NCBI GenBank assembly: GCA_017307285.1
Contig: JAFKFI010000066.1
Span: 62,001-126,000 of the forward strand
DNA from: Alphaproteobacteria bacterium
GTDB lineage: Bacteria > Pseudomonadota > Alphaproteobacteria > Acetobacterales > Acetobacteraceae
Length of the DNA: 64,000 bases
Reading direction: 5' to 3'
The notes beneath the pieces are model-generated. The model did not search any database, had not been told where the DNA came from, and saw only the letters and a program-made list of their open reading frames with translations. Positions within the stretch are counted from its first letter, which is position 1; every line of letters starts with the position of its first letter. Positions 45,941-56,926 of this stretch are shown piece after piece. Both the position numbers and the translations under genes were made by a program.

Positions 45941-47230
45941 ATGCTGAGTGACAAGGACCGCATCTTCACCAACCTCTACGGCCAGCACGACTGGCGGCTG
46001 GCCGGCGCGCGGGCGCGGGGGGATTGGGACAACACGGCGGCGCTGCTCGCGCGCGGGCGGGACGCCATCGTCGATGAGATCAAGGCGTCGGGCCTGCGCG
46101 GGCGGGGTGGGGCCGGATTCCCGACCGGCATGAAATGGTCGTTCATGCCGAAAGTCTCGGACGGCCGGCCGCACTACCTTATCGTGAACGCCGACGAGAG
46201 CGAGCCTGGCACCTGCAAGGACCGTGACATCATGCGTCACGATCCGCACAAGCTGGTGGAAGGCTGCCTGCTGGCGAGCTTCGCGATGGGCGCGCACGCG
46301 GCGTACATCTACATCCGTGGCGAGTTCTACAACGAGGCGGTCAACCTCCAGCACGCGATCGACGAGGCTTACGAGGCGGGGCTGATCGGCAAGAACGCCT
46401 GCGGCTCCGGCTGGGACTGTGACGTGTACCTGCATCGCGGTGCTGGCGCGTATATCTGCGGCGAGGAGACCGGGCTGCTCGAAAGCCTCGAGGGCAAGAA
46501 GGGAATGCCGCGCCTCAAGCCGCCTTTCCCGGCGGCCGTCGGGAGCACGGTCAACAACGTCGAAAGCATCTCCGTGACGCCGACCATCATGCGGCGCGGC
46601 GCGTCCTGGTTCGAGGCGCTGGGCCGGCCGAAGAATTCGGGCACCAAGGTGTTCTGCATCTCCGGCCACGTGAATAAGCCGTGCAATGTCGAGGAAGAGC
46701 TCGGCATCCCGCTGAAGGAACTCATCGACACATACGCCGGCGGCGTGCGTGGCGGCTGGGACAACCTGCTCGCTGTGATCCCCGGCGGCGCCTCGGTGCC
46801 GCTGCTTCCGAAATCGATCTGCGACACGGTGCTGATGGATTTCGACAGCCTGCGCGAGGTGCGGAGCGGGCTCGGCACAGCGGCGGTGATCGTGATGGAT
46901 AAGTCCACCGATCTGATCCGCGCCATCGCTAGGCTCTCGCAGTTCTACAAACACGAGAGCTGCGGCCAGTGCACGCCTTGCCGCGAGGGCACCGGCTGGA
47001 TGATGCGGGTGATGTACCGGATGGTGCAGGGCCGCGCCGAGCCGGAGGAGATCGATATCCTCGATCAGGTGACACGCCAGGTGGAGGGCCACACGATCTG
47101 CGCGCTGGGCGACGCCGCGGCGTGGCCGATCCAAGGGCTGATCCGGCATTTCAAGCCGCTGATGCTGGAACGCATCGCGGAATACAAAGCCAAGCACGGG
47201 CGGCCAGTGCTGCCGATGGCGGCGGAGTAA
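45941..47230 (+). CDS. nuoF: NADH-quinone oxidoreductase subunit F
   Basis: A 429-residue subunit binding NADH, FMN and cluster N3. [16 protein letters not shown] is the NADH/FMN glycine-rich loop, [18 protein letters not shown] the FMN contact, [16 protein letters not shown] a further FMN loop, and [14 protein letters not shown] plus a later Cys (HTICALGDA) the N3 ligands. It accepts hydride from NADH. nuoG follows after 3 bp. Confidence 0.97.
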   Translation: MLSDKDRIFTNLYGQHDWRLAGARARGDWDNTAALLARGRDAIVDEIKASGLRGRGGAGFPTGMKWSFMPKVSDGRPHYLIVNADESEPGTCKDRDIMRHDPHKLVEGCLLASFAMGAHAAYIYIRGEFYNEAVNLQHAIDEAYEAGLIGKNACGSGWDCDVYLHRGAGAYICGEETGLLESLEGKKGMPRLKPPFPAAVGSTVNNVESISVTPTIMRRGASWFEALGRPKNSGTKVFCISGHVNKPCNVEEELGIPLKELIDTYAGGVRGGWDNLLAVIPGGASVPLLPKSICDTVLMDFDSLREVRSGLGTAAVIVMDKSTDLIRAIARLSQFYKHESCGQCTPCREGTGWMMRVMYRMVQGRAEPEEIDILDQVTRQVEGHTICALGDAAAWPIQGLIRHFKPLMLERIAEYKAKHGRPVLPMAAE

Positions 47231-47233
47231 GCG

Positions 47234-49291
47234 ATGGCCAAGGTTACGGTCGACGGCATCGAGGTCGAGGTGCCGAACGGGTCCACTGTGCTGCAGGCCT
47301 GTGAGGCCGCGGGCAAGGAAATTCCGCGCTTCTGCTATCACGAACGCCTGTCCATCGCCGGCAATTGCCGCATGTGCCTGGTCGAGATCGAGCGCGCGCC
47401 GAAGCCGGTGTCGTCCTGCTCGTTCCCGGTCGCCGACAACATGGTGGTGAAGACCGACAGCCCGATGGTGCGCAACGGGCGGCGCGGGGTGATGGAGTTC
47501 CTGCTCATCAATCACCCGCTCGACTGCCCGATCTGCGACCAGGGCGGCGAGTGCGACCTGCAGGACCAGGCGCTCGGCTACGGCATGGATCATTCGCGCT
47601 ACAAAGAGAACAAGCGCGCGGTGAAGGACAAGGATCTCGGCCCGCTGGTCAAGACGGTGATGACGCGCTGCATCCAGTGCACGCGCTGCATCCGCTTTGT
47701 CAGCGAGGTCGCGGGCGTGCCCGATCTCGGCGCCACCTCGCGCGGCGAGAACATGGAGGTCGGCACTTATGTCGAGCGGGCGCTCGGCTCCGAATTGTCG
47801 GGCAACATCATCGATCTTTGCCCGGTCGGCGCGCTGACTTCGAAGCCGTATGCTTTCACCGCGCGGCCGTGGGAGCTCAAGAAGACCGACGGCATCGACG
47901 TACTGGACGCGGTCGGCACCAATATCCGCATCGACAGCCGCGGGCCGGAGGTGCTGCGCATCCTGCCGCGCATCAACAATGACGTGAACGAAGAGTGGCT
48001 CGGCGACAAGTCGCGCTTCTTCGTGGACGGCCTCAAGCGGCGGCGGCTGGATCGCCCCTGGGTGCGGCGCGACGGCAGGTTGGTGCCGGCGAGCTGGGCC
48101 GAGGCATTCGCGACGATTGCCCAGCGTCTGCAGGGCGTGCCGGGCGAGCGGATCGGCGCGGTGGCCGGCGATCTCTGCGACGCCGAGAGCATGTTGGCGC
48201 TGAAGGATCTGATGGCGGCGCTCGGCTCGGCCAATCTCGACTGCCGACAGGATGGAGCGCGGCTCGATGCGTCGCGTCGTGATTTCTACCTGTTCAATTC
48301 CTCCATCGCCGGGATCGAGGAGGCGGACGCGCTGCTTCTCGTCGGCAGCAATCCGCGCCACGAGGCGCCGGTGCTCAACGCGCGCATTCGCAAGCAATGG
48401 CTGCACACCAACATGCCGCTCGGCGTGATCGGCCCGGCAGCGGACCTCACCTACGCCGCGACCACGCTGGGCGACGGCCCCGGCGCGATCTCCGCGCTGC
48501 TCGACGGTTCGCACAGCTTCGCGCCGATGTTACGCGATGCGAAGAAGCCGATGATCGTGGTCGGGCAGGGTGCCCTGCGCCGGCCGGACGGCGCGGCGGT
48601 GTTGGCTGCGTGCTGGAAGCTGGCGGCGGCATTCGGCGGTCTCAGCGCGGGCTGGCACGGGTTCAACGTGCTGCACACGGCGGCGGCCCGAGTCGGTGCG
48701 CTCGATCTCGGCTTCGTGCCAGGGCCGGGCGGGCGAGGTTTCGAGTCGATGCTCGGCGGCCGCGTCGATGTGCTCTGGCTGCTCGGTGCCGACGAGTTCG
48801 ACACTGCGCGGATCGGCGCCGACACATTTGTCGTCTATCAGGGCCATCACGGAGACCGGGGGGCGGCGCGCGCCGACGTGATCCTGCCGGGCGCCGCATT
48901 CACGGAGAAGCCGGGCACCTACGTCAATATGGAGGGGCGGGTGCAGCGGGGATTGCTCGCGGTCTATCCGCCGGGCCAGGCGCGCGAGGATTGGCGCATC
49001 GTGCGGGCGTTCAGCGAGGTGATCGGCCGCACTCTGCCGTACAACGACCTTCCCGCGCTGCGGAAGCGGCTGGAACAGGCGAATCCGGTGTTCGCCCGTG
49101 TTGGTTTTCTTCCCCGCTTCGGTGCCGGTGACGAAAGCGGGCCGGCGGGCGACCCTACCGCGATGAGCGCGGCGCCGCTCGCCCCGGCGGTGACGAACTA
49201 CTACCAGACCGACGCGATCACCCGCGCCAGCCCGACGATGGCGGCGTGCACGGAGATCTATGTCGCGCCCACGCTGCAGGCAGCGGAGTAG
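47234..49291 (+). CDS. nuoG: NADH-quinone oxidoreductase subunit G
   Basis: A 685-residue iron-sulfur subunit. An N-terminal ferredoxin domain holds N1b (FCYHERLSIAGNCRMCLVEI in part), followed by the His-Cys3 site of N5 (HPLDCPICDQGGECDLQD) and the N4 ligands in TRCIQCTRCIRFVSEVAG. From about residue 220 it has a molybdopterin-oxidoreductase-like fold that keeps no cofactor. It carries electrons from NuoF towards NuoI. nuoH follows after 6 bp. Confidence 0.97.
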   Translation: MAKVTVDGIEVEVPNGSTVLQACEAAGKEIPRFCYHERLSIAGNCRMCLVEIERAPKPVSSCSFPVADNMVVKTDSPMVRNGRRGVMEFLLINHPLDCPICDQGGECDLQDQALGYGMDHSRYKENKRAVKDKDLGPLVKTVMTRCIQCTRCIRFVSEVAGVPDLGATSRGENMEVGTYVERALGSELSGNIIDLCPVGALTSKPYAFTARPWELKKTDGIDVLDAVGTNIRIDSRGPEVLRILPRINNDVNEEWLGDKSRFFVDGLKRRRLDRPWVRRDGRLVPASWAEAFATIAQRLQGVPGERIGAVAGDLCDAESMLALKDLMAALGSANLDCRQDGARLDASRRDFYLFNSSIAGIEEADALLLVGSNPRHEAPVLNARIRKQWLHTNMPLGVIGPAADLTYAATTLGDGPGAISALLDGSHSFAPMLRDAKKPMIVVGQGALRRPDGAAVLAACWKLAAAFGGLSAGWHGFNVLHTAAARVGALDLGFVPGPGGRGFESMLGGRVDVLWLLGADEFDTARIGADTFVVYQGHHGDRGAARADVILPGAAFTEKPGTYVNMEGRVQRGLLAVYPPGQAREDWRIVRAFSEVIGRTLPYNDLPALRKRLEQANPVFARVGFLPRFGAGDESGPAGDPTAMSAAPLAPAVTNYYQTDAITRASPTMAACTEIYVAPTLQAAE

Positions 49292-49297
49292 CGCCGG

Positions 49298-50320
49298 ATG
49301 AGCAACTTTTTCTTCGAGACCACCGGCGGGCGCGTCATCTTGACCTTCGCCGAGGCGCTGGCGCTGCTGGTGCCGCTGCTGATCATGGTGGCGTATCTGA
49401 CCTACGCCGAGCGCAAGGTTCTAGCCGCGATCCAGCTGCGGCGCGGGCCGAACGTGGTCGGTCCATTCGGCCTGCTGCAGCCGTTCGCCGACGCGATCAA
49501 GATGCTGATGAAGGAGACGGTGATCCCGTCGGGATCGAACCGTTTGCTGTTCCTGTTGGCACCGATGCTCACTTTCGGCTTGGCGATGGTCGCCTGGGCG
49601 GTGATCCCGGTGAACGAGGGCTGGGCGATCGCCGACATCAATGTCGGCATTCTCTACCTGTTCGCGATCAGCTCGCTCGGCGTCTACGGCGTGATCATCG
49701 CGGGCTGGGCGAGCAACTCCAAATACGCCTTCCTCGGCGCCTTGCGCAGTGCCGCGCAGATGGTCAGCTACGAGGTCTCGATGGGCTTCGTCATAGTCAG
49801 CGTTCTGCTCTGCGTCGGCAGTCTGAACCTGACCGACATCGTGCTGGCGCAGCAGACCATCTGGTTCTGCATCCCGCTGTTCCCGATGTTCATTGTGTTC
49901 TTCATCTCGACCTTGGCGGAGACCAACCGCTCGCCGTTCGACTTGCCCGAAGGCGAGAGCGAGATCGTCGCTGGGTTCTTCGTCGAGTACAGCTCGCTTT
50001 CCTTCGGGCTGTTCTTCCTCGGCGAATACGCGAACATGATCCTGATGAGCGGGCTGACCACCATCCTGTTCCTCGGTGGCTGGCTGGCGCCGTTCGGCGT
50101 CGTGCCGTTCACTTGGATACCGGGACCGATCTGGTTCATCCTCAAGGTCTGCCTCTGCCTGTTCGTGTTCATCTGGGTGCGCGGCACCTTCCCGCGCTAT
50201 CGCTATGATCAGCTGATGCGACTCGGCTGGAAGGTGTTCCTGCCGCTGTCGCTGGCGTGGCTGGTGATCACCGCCGGCGCGCTCATGCTGTTCGGCTGGC
50301 TGCCCCATGCGCCCGCTTGA
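49298..50320 (+). CDS. nuoH: NADH-quinone oxidoreductase subunit H
   Basis: A 340-residue membrane subunit with about eight helices that builds the quinone-entry channel. [27 protein letters not shown]-type [32 protein letters not shown] and [17 protein letters not shown]-like [16 protein letters not shown] are conserved. The acidic loops couple quinone chemistry to proton movement. A 79-bp gap without a gene separates it from nuoI. Confidence 0.97.
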   Translation: MSNFFFETTGGRVILTFAEALALLVPLLIMVAYLTYAERKVLAAIQLRRGPNVVGPFGLLQPFADAIKMLMKETVIPSGSNRLLFLLAPMLTFGLAMVAWAVIPVNEGWAIADINVGILYLFAISSLGVYGVIIAGWASNSKYAFLGALRSAAQMVSYEVSMGFVIVSVLLCVGSLNLTDIVLAQQTIWFCIPLFPMFIVFFISTLAETNRSPFDLPEGESEIVAGFFVEYSSLSFGLFFLGEYANMILMSGLTTILFLGGWLAPFGVVPFTWIPGPIWFILKVCLCLFVFIWVRGTFPRYRYDQLMRLGWKVFLPLSLAWLVITAGALMLFGWLPHAPA

Positions 50321-50399
50321 TCGCCCCGGTCTCTATTCTCGCTGGCTTGATCGAATTTCGGGCCGGGTCTATCCCGCGTCGCGAGGAGGAGCCTGACCG

Positions 50400-50888
50400 A
50401 TGGCGTTCCTGGACCGCACCGCGCGCAGCATGCTGCTCGGCGAACTCGTCGCCGGACTGGTGCTGACTCTGCGCTACTTCTTCACGCGCAAGGCGACGAT
50501 CAACTACCCTTACGAGAAGGGTCCGATCAGCCCGCGATTCAAGGGTGAGCACGCGCTGCGTCGCTATCCGAACGGCGAGGAACGCTGCATCGCCTGCAAA
50601 CTGTGCGAGGCGATCTGCCCGGCACAAGCCATCACCATCGAGGCCGAGCCGCGCGACGATGGCTCGCGCCGCACCACGCGCTACGACATCGACATGACGA
50701 AGTGCATCTATTGCGGCTTGTGCGAGGAATCCTGCCCGGTGGACGCCATCGTCGAGGGACCGAACTTCGAGTTCGCGACGGAGACGCGCGAGGAGCTCAT
50801 GTACGACAAGGCGAAGCTGCTATCGAACGGGGACCGTTGGGAACCTGAGCTGTCCCGCCGCCTCGAGATGGACGCGCCCTACCGATGA
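50400..50888 (+). CDS. nuoI: NADH-quinone oxidoreductase subunit I
   Basis: A 162-residue ferredoxin-type subunit with clusters N6a and N6b. The two ligand sets are [20 protein letters not shown] and [19 protein letters not shown] (each CxxCxxCxxxCP). An N-terminal amphipathic helix and [18 protein letters not shown] sit near the membrane. It passes electrons from NuoG to NuoB. Its stop overlaps the nuoJ start by four bases. Confidence 0.97.
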   Translation: MAFLDRTARSMLLGELVAGLVLTLRYFFTRKATINYPYEKGPISPRFKGEHALRRYPNGEERCIACKLCEAICPAQAITIEAEPRDDGSRRTTRYDIDMTKCIYCGLCEESCPVDAIVEGPNFEFATETREELMYDKAKLLSNGDRWEPELSRRLEMDAPYR

Positions 50889-51628
50889 TTGCCACCATCG
50901 CGTTTTATGTCTTTGCGGTGGTGCTGCTGGTCGCGGCGGCGATGGTCGTGAGCTCGCGCAATCCGGTTCACTCGGTGCTGTTCCTGATCCTCGCCTTCTT
51001 CAACGCGGCCGGGCTGTTCCTGATCGCCGGTGCCGAGTTCCTGGCGATGATCCTGATGATCGTCTATGTCGGCGCGGTCGCGGTGCTGTTCCTGTTCGTC
51101 GTGATGATGCTCGACGTGAACTTCGCCGAGCTGCGGAGTGGCTTTCAGCGTTACCTGCCGATTGGCGCCACGATCGGCGCAGTGCTGTTTATCGAGCTGG
51201 TGCTCGTGGTCGGCGGCTGGAGCATCGGGCCCCTCAGCGAGGGCGCCCGCTTCGCGCCCACCCCGGCCAACGTGCACAACACGGCGGCGCTCGGACGGCT
51301 GATCTACACTGACTACGTGTTCCTGTTTCAGGCCGCCGGGCTCGTGCTGCTGGTCGCGATGATCGGCGCCATCGTGCTGACCTTGCGGGAGCGCAAATCC
51401 TCGCGGCACCAGATCATCCGGTTGCAGAATTCGCGCACCGTTGCCGAGACCCTGGAGATGGTACCGGTCTCGCTGGGCGCCAACATCAACACGCTCGGTA
51501 TCTACCGACCCAAGGTCACGGAGCCCGAGGAGGTGTTGGCGGACGAGAGCGACAGCGAGGCGTTGCTTGGCCATCACGGCGGCGGTTCGGGTGGAGCGGG
51601 CGCGCATCATGCGCCGGAGGTGCGCTAG
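50885..51628 (+). CDS. nuoJ: NADH-quinone oxidoreductase subunit J
   Basis: A 247-residue membrane subunit with five helices. [41 protein letters not shown] (in part) with the pi-bulge helix, and [17 protein letters not shown] are conserved. About 60 extra C-terminal residues, ending [19 protein letters not shown], go beyond the usual length and are cytosolic, low complexity and His/Gly rich. nuoK starts at the next base. Confidence 0.95.
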   Translation: MIATIAFYVFAVVLLVAAAMVVSSRNPVHSVLFLILAFFNAAGLFLIAGAEFLAMILMIVYVGAVAVLFLFVVMMLDVNFAELRSGFQRYLPIGATIGAVLFIELVLVVGGWSIGPLSEGARFAPTPANVHNTAALGRLIYTDYVFLFQAAGLVLLVAMIGAIVLTLRERKSSRHQIIRLQNSRTVAETLEMVPVSLGANINTLGIYRPKVTEPEEVLADESDSEALLGHHGGGSGGAGAHHAPEVR

Positions 51629-51955
51629 ATGCTGGCGGTCGGTGGATTGCCCGTGGGGCTCGGCCACTACTTGACGGTGGCGGCGATCCTGCTGGTGCTC
51701 GGCGTGTTTGGGATATTCCTAAACCGCAAGAACGTCATCATCATCCTGATGTCGATCGAGCTCATCCTGCTCTCGGTCAATCTCAACCTGGTGGCGTTCT
51801 CGGCGGCGCTGGGCGATCTGGTCGGGCAGGTGTTCGCCATGTTCGTGCTCACCGTCGCGGCCGCCGAGGCGGCGATCGGGCTGGCTGTCGTCGTCGTCTA
51901 TTTCCGTAACCGCGGCTCGATCCAGGTCGAGGACGTCAATCTGATGAAGGGCTGA
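51629..51955 (+). CDS. nuoK: NADH-quinone oxidoreductase subunit K
   Basis: A 108-residue three-helix subunit of the proton-pumping arm, homologous to Mrp[41 protein letters not shown] (conserved Glu in the second helix) and [19 protein letters not shown] (second Glu) are the three helices. It begins immediately after the nuoJ stop; nuoL follows after 4 bp. Confidence 0.97.
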   Translation: MLAVGGLPVGLGHYLTVAAILLVLGVFGIFLNRKNVIIILMSIELILLSVNLNLVAFSAALGDLVGQVFAMFVLTVAAAEAAIGLAVVVVYFRNRGSIQVEDVNLMKG

Positions 51956-51959
51956 GGCG

Positions 51960-53888
51960 ATGATCTACGCCGTCGCCGTCTTTGCCCCGCTGCTGGGCGC
52001 GATCGTGTCCGGGCTGCTCGGCCGCTCTATCGGCGACCGCGCGGCGGAGGCCGTGTCGATCCTGGTGATGGTGGTGGCCGCGATCTGCGGCGTGACCTCC
52101 TTCATCTGGATCGGCTTCCTGCATGAGCCGGACGGCACGGTCGACATCGGCAGCTGGGTGGTGTCCGGCTCGTTCCGCACCTCTTGGACGCTGCGCTACG
52201 ACACGCTGTCGGCGGTGATGGTCGGCATGGTGACGTTCGTCTCCACGCTGATCCACATCTACAGCGTCGGCTACATGGAGCACGACGCGTTCCCGCGTTA
52301 TCGCTTCTTCGCCTATCTGAACCTGTTCACCTTCGCCATGCTGATGCTGGTGACGTCGGACAACCTGCTGCAGCTGTTCTTCGGCTGGGAGGGCGTCGGC
52401 CTCGCGAGCTACCTGCTGATCGGCTACTGGTACGACCGGCCGAGCGCCAATGCCGCGGCGATCAAGGCGATGATGGTCAACCGCGTCGCCGACCTGCCCT
52501 TCGCGGTTGGTATCGCGCTGGTGTTCCTGACCTTCGGCTCGATCGAGTTCCCGATCGTGTTCGCTGGCATCCAGCAGCACATGAACGATATGTACCATGT
52601 GCTCGGCTCGGACTGGCGAGCCTATGAGGTGATCGGCTTCCTGCTGTTCATCGGCGCGATGGGCAAGTCGGCGCAGATCTTTCTCCATACCTGGCTGCCC
52701 GACGCGATGGAGGGGCCGACGCCGGTTTCGGCGCTGATCCATGCGGCGACGATGGTGACGGCCGGCGTGTTCCTGATGGCGCGGATGTCGCCGATCATGA
52801 GCTACGCGCCGGGCGCGCTCACCTTCGTCACGATCATCGGCGGCACCACCTCGCTATTCGCCGCGACGATCGGCTGCACGCAGTTCGACATCAAGAAGGT
52901 GATTGCCTACTCGACCTGCTCGCAGCTCGGCTACATGTTCACCGCTGCCGGCGTCGCGGTGTATCAGGCGTCGATCTTCCATTTGTTCTGCCATGCCTTC
53001 TTCAAGGCGCTGCTGTTCCTCGGCGCGGGCGCGGTGATCCACGCCGTCTCGGGCGAGCAGGACATGCGCAAGATGGGCGGGCTGTGGAAGAAGATTCCGA
53101 TCACCTACACCGTGATGTGGGTCGGCTCCCTGGCGCTCGCTGGGATCTTCCCGTTCGCCGGCTACTACTCCAAGGACGCCATCCTGGAAGCGGCATACTC
53201 GGCCGGTGGCGTCGGCTATTACGGCTTCTGGTGCGGCCTGATCGCTGCCGGGCTGACCGCGTTCTACTCCTGGCGCGTCATCATCATGACGTTCCACGGC
53301 CCGTCGCGCATGGATCATCACGTCGAGGAGCACGTGCACGAGTCGCCCTGGGTGATGATGGGGCCGTGCATCGTGCTTGCGATCGGGGCGTTGATCGCCG
53401 GCTTCACCCTGCGCCACGAGTTCATCGGCGAGGGCTGGCCCGAGTTCTGGCGCGACAGCATCGTTATCACCGCGAGCAACCATGTACTTGCCAACATGGA
53501 GGAGCTGCCCGGCTGGGTCGGGATCGCGCCGACACTGGTGGGGCTGCTCGGGATTGCGACGGCCTATACGTTCTACATGTTCGTCCCGTCGCTGCCGGGT
53601 CGGATGGCCAGCATGTTCCGGCCGATCTACCTGCTGTTCTACAACAAGTGGTATTTTGATGAGATCTACGACGCGCTGTTCGTTCGCCCGGGCTTCTGGA
53701 TTGCCCGCACCTTCTGGCAAGTCGGCGACGTGACCTTGATCAACGGCGTGCCGGACGGGATGGCCGCGCTGACCGCCGACGGCGCGCGGGGGATCTCGAA
53801 AGTCCAGACCGGGTCGCTCGCGGTCTACGCCTTCGTCATGCTGATCGGCGTCGTCGTGCTGGTCGCCCTTTACCTGCTGATCCGGTGA
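51960..53888 (+). CDS. nuoL: NADH-quinone oxidoreductase subunit L
   Basis: A 642-residue antiporter-like subunit at the far end of the membrane arm. FFGWEGVGLASYLLIGYWY carries the key Glu, FLHTWLPDAMEGPTPVSALI and ATMVTAGVFLMARMSP are the broken-helix channel, and KKVIAYSTCSQLGYMFTAAG holds a channel Lys. The C-terminus forms the long lateral helix (VGLLGIATAYTFYMFV to YNKWYFDEIYDALFVR). It translocates protons. Confidence 0.97.
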   Translation: MIYAVAVFAPLLGAIVSGLLGRSIGDRAAEAVSILVMVVAAICGVTSFIWIGFLHEPDGTVDIGSWVVSGSFRTSWTLRYDTLSAVMVGMVTFVSTLIHIYSVGYMEHDAFPRYRFFAYLNLFTFAMLMLVTSDNLLQLFFGWEGVGLASYLLIGYWYDRPSANAAAIKAMMVNRVADLPFAVGIALVFLTFGSIEFPIVFAGIQQHMNDMYHVLGSDWRAYEVIGFLLFIGAMGKSAQIFLHTWLPDAMEGPTPVSALIHAATMVTAGVFLMARMSPIMSYAPGALTFVTIIGGTTSLFAATIGCTQFDIKKVIAYSTCSQLGYMFTAAGVAVYQASIFHLFCHAFFKALLFLGAGAVIHAVSGEQDMRKMGGLWKKIPITYTVMWVGSLALAGIFPFAGYYSKDAILEAAYSAGGVGYYGFWCGLIAAGLTAFYSWRVIIMTFHGPSRMDHHVEEHVHESPWVMMGPCIVLAIGALIAGFTLRHEFIGEGWPEFWRDSIVITASNHVLANMEELPGWVGIAPTLVGLLGIATAYTFYMFVPSLPGRMASMFRPIYLLFYNKWYFDEIYDALFVRPGFWIARTFWQVGDVTLINGVPDGMAALTADGARGISKVQTGSLAVYAFVMLIGVVVLVALYLLIR

Positions 53889-53892
53889 CAGA

Positions 53893-55443
53893 ATGAATCA
53901 GGTGGGCTTTCCCCTGCTCTCGCTGATTACGTGGCTGCCGCTGGTCGGCTGCGTGGTCATCCTTTCGGTGCGCGGCGACGAGGAGACGGTGGCGTCCAAC
54001 GCGCGCTGGACTGCGCTGTGGACCAGCCTGATCGTGTTCGCGCTCTCGCTGCTGCTGTGGGCGAAGTTCGACACCAACGAGCCGGGGTTCCAGTTCGTCG
54101 AGAACATTCCGTGGCTGCCGGAATACGGCGTCGGCTACAAGCTGGGCGTGGACGGCATCAGCGTGCTGTTCGTCCTGCTCTCCACCCTGCTCACGCCGAT
54201 CTGCATTCTCTCGGCCTGGGAGGTGATCCGCACCGGTGTGCGGGAGTTCATGATCGCCTTCCTGATCCTCGAGACGATGATGGTCGGGATGTTCTGCGCC
54301 CTCGATTTCGTCATCTTCTACATGTTCTTCGAGGGCGTGCTGATCCCGATGTACCTGATCATCGGCGTCTGGGGCGGGCCGAACAGGGTCTATTCGGCGG
54401 TAAAGTTCTTCCTCTACACGCTCACCGGCTCGGTGCTGATGCTGCTGGCATTGCTGGCCATGTGGTTTCAGGCCGGTACCACCGACATCACCGTGCTGCT
54501 GCACACCCAGTTCGCGCCGGCGCTGCAGACCTGGCTGTTCCTCGCCTTCCTCGCCTCGTTCGCCGTGAAGGTGCCGATGTGGCCGGTGCACACCTGGTTG
54601 CCGGACGCCCATGTCGAGGCGCCGACCGCCGGCTCGGTGATCCTGGCCGGCGTGCTGCTGAAGATGGGAGCGTACGGCTTCCTGCGCTTCTCGGTGCCGA
54701 TGCTGCCGCAGGCCAGCGCGATGTTCGCGCCGTTGATGTTCTCGCTGTCGGTGGTCGCGGTGATCTACACCGCGCTGGTGGCGTTGGCGCAGACCGACAT
54801 GAAGAAGCTGATCGCCTACTCCTCAGTGTCGCACATGGGGGTGGTGACGATCGGCATCTTCACCATCAACATGCAGGGGGTATCCGGGGCGATCTTCCAG
54901 ATGCTGTCGCACGGCATCGTCTCGGCCGCGCTGTTCCTCATCGTCGGCGTGCTCTACGACCGATTGCACACGCACGAGATTGACCGCTTCGGCGGCCTGG
55001 CCGATCGGATGCCGCGGTACGCGCTGTTCTTCATGCTGTTCAGCATGGCGAGCATCGGCCTGCCGGGCACCTCGGGCTTCGTCGGCGAGTTCCTGGTGAT
55101 CGTCGGCTCGCTGCAGGTGAATTTCTGGCTGGCGCTGCTGGGCGGCATGGGGATGATCCTCGGCGTCGCCTACACGCTCTATCTGTATCGCCGGATCATT
55201 TTCGGCCGGATCACGCGTGATGACCTGAAAAACATCCTCGACCTCTCGCCGCGCGAGATCGCGGTGTTCGTGCCGCTGATAGCACTGACGCTGTGGATGG
55301 GCGTCGTTCCATCCAGCTTCACCAGCTTCTGGGACGCCAGCGTGGGCGCGATGGTGGAGCAGCACACGGCGGCGCTGGCCTCCGAGGTGAAGGTCGCGAA
55401 GGTCGCGCCGAATGAAATGCCCGCGGGCGAGGTGATGCGCTGA
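53893..55443 (+). CDS. nuoM: NADH-quinone oxidoreductase subunit M
   Basis: A 516-residue antiporter-like proton-channel subunit. FFEGVLIPMYLIIGVWGG carries the conserved Glu, VPMWPVHTWLPDAHVEAPTA and SVILAGVLLKMGAYGFLRFS are the central channel, and MKKLIAYSSVSHMGVVTIGI the Lys-containing helix. SIGLPGTSGFVGEFLVIVGS is also typical. Its stop shares one base with the nuoN start (TGATG). Confidence 0.97.
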   Translation: MNQVGFPLLSLITWLPLVGCVVILSVRGDEETVASNARWTALWTSLIVFALSLLLWAKFDTNEPGFQFVENIPWLPEYGVGYKLGVDGISVLFVLLSTLLTPICILSAWEVIRTGVREFMIAFLILETMMVGMFCALDFVIFYMFFEGVLIPMYLIIGVWGGPNRVYSAVKFFLYTLTGSVLMLLALLAMWFQAGTTDITVLLHTQFAPALQTWLFLAFLASFAVKVPMWPVHTWLPDAHVEAPTAGSVILAGVLLKMGAYGFLRFSVPMLPQASAMFAPLMFSLSVVAVIYTALVALAQTDMKKLIAYSSVSHMGVVTIGIFTINMQGVSGAIFQMLSHGIVSAALFLIVGVLYDRLHTHEIDRFGGLADRMPRYALFFMLFSMASIGLPGTSGFVGEFLVIVGSLQVNFWLALLGGMGMILGVAYTLYLYRRIIFGRITRDDLKNILDLSPREIAVFVPLIALTLWMGVVPSSFTSFWDASVGAMVEQHTAALASEVKVAKVAPNEMPAGEVMR

Positions 55444-56864
55444 TGAACTGGGCTCTCGCCATTCCCGAGATCGTGCTTAGCGTGTGCGGCATGGGCATCC
55501 TGATCGTCGGCGTGCTGCGCCGCCAGGACAGCACGTTCCTGTGCAGCATGTTGACGCTTGGCGCGTTCCTGCTGGCGGCGATCCTCAGTGTCTCGACGGT
55601 GCAGGGTATCGGCTATCACGGCCAGTTCGTGATCGATCCATTCAGCGGCTTCGTAAAGCTGCTGATCATCGCCGGCGCGGCGCTCTGCCTGATTCTGGCG
55701 CTCGACTACAACCGAAAGCAACGCATCTCGCGGTTCGAGTTCCCGGTGCTGATGCTGTTCTCGGTCGTCGGCATGATGGTCATGGCGTCGGCCAGCAACC
55801 TGATGACGCTGTATCTCGGGCTCGAGCTGCAATCGCTGGCGCTGTACGTGCTCGCGGCTTTCGCGCGCGACGACGTGCGCTCCTCGGAGGCCGGGCTCAA
55901 GTATTTCGTACTCAGCGCGCTCGCCACCGGGCTGCTGCTGTACGGCATTTCGTTGGTCTACGGCTTCGCGGGGACGATGGACTTCGCGCAGATCGCGCGC
56001 GCCGCCTCCGATCCGGTGCACGTCTCGCCGGGCCTGGTCGTCGGCATCGTGTTCGTGCTGGTCGGGCTCGCGTTCAAGATCTCCGCCGTGCCGTTCCATA
56101 TGTGGACGCCTGACGTCTACGAGGGTGCGCCGACGCCGGTGACGCTGTTCTTCGGCACGTCGCCGAAGGTCGCCGCGATCGCCGTGATGGTGCGGGTCAT
56201 GGTGCATCCGTTCGGCCACCTGACCGATCAGTGGCATACTCTGATCGTAATTGTCTCCATTGCTTCGATGATCTGGGGTGCCGTGGCGGCGATCGGACAG
56301 GCCAACATCAAGCGGATGATGGCGTTCAGCGCGATCGGTCACATGGGTTATGCGCTGATCGGGCTCGCCGCCGGCACCGCCGTGGGCATTCGGGGCCTCC
56401 TGGTCTACATGGTGATCTATGTGTTCATGACGGCGGGCGCGTTCGCCTGCATCACCGCGATGCGCCGGAATGGCCGGTCGGTGGAGATGATCTCCGACCT
56501 CAACGGCCTTGCGCGCAACGATCCGGCGCTGGCCGGGGCGATGGCGGTGGCGATGTTCAGCCTCGCCGGCATCCCGATCCTGTCCGGCTTCTTTGCCAAG
56601 CTGTACATCTTCCTCGCGGCGGTGCAGGCCGGGATGTGGACGCTGGCGATCATCGGCGTGCTGACCAGCGTGGTGGGCGCCTTCTATTACCTCCGCGTCA
56701 TCAAGGTGATGTATTTCGACGCGCCGGCAGAGCAATTCGACGCGCGCTCGCCCTCGCTCACCTTCGTCGCCGCTGTGACCACCCTGTTCACGACCTTCTT
56801 CTTCCTGTTCCCGGCCCCGGTGGTGGGCGCGGCGCAGGCGGCCGCACAGGCGCTGTTCGGCTAG
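55443..56864 (+). CDS. nuoN: NADH-quinone oxidoreductase subunit N
   Basis: A 473-residue antiporter-like subunit next to NuoK. YLGLELQSLALYVLAAFAR with the channel Glu, FKISAVPFHMWTPDVYEGAP, TPVTLFFGTSPKVAAIAV and NIKRMMAFSAIGHMGYALIG are conserved. Last gene of the complete 14-gene operon. The coaX gene follows after 62 bp with no birA gene in between. Confidence 0.97.
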   Translation: MNWALAIPEIVLSVCGMGILIVGVLRRQDSTFLCSMLTLGAFLLAAILSVSTVQGIGYHGQFVIDPFSGFVKLLIIAGAALCLILALDYNRKQRISRFEFPVLMLFSVVGMMVMASASNLMTLYLGLELQSLALYVLAAFARDDVRSSEAGLKYFVLSALATGLLLYGISLVYGFAGTMDFAQIARAASDPVHVSPGLVVGIVFVLVGLAFKISAVPFHMWTPDVYEGAPTPVTLFFGTSPKVAAIAVMVRVMVHPFGHLTDQWHTLIVIVSIASMIWGAVAAIGQANIKRMMAFSAIGHMGYALIGLAAGTAVGIRGLLVYMVIYVFMTAGAFACITAMRRNGRSVEMISDLNGLARNDPALAGAMAVAMFSLAGIPILSGFFAKLYIFLAAVQAGMWTLAIIGVLTSVVGAFYYLRVIKVMYFDAPAEQFDARSPSLTFVAAVTTLFTTFFFLFPAPVVGAAQAAAQALFG

Positions 56865-56926
56865 GTCGACTGAAGCAAGTTCGTGTAGATTCTCGCTATC
56901 AGCCATAGCCGGGAGGCGGCTGTCCC

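Noticed and set aside
45683-48514. A 943-residue open frame on the minus strand opposite nuoE-nuoG
   Set aside because: Arg/His/Ala-rich translation without domains, lying opposite three well-conserved subunits.
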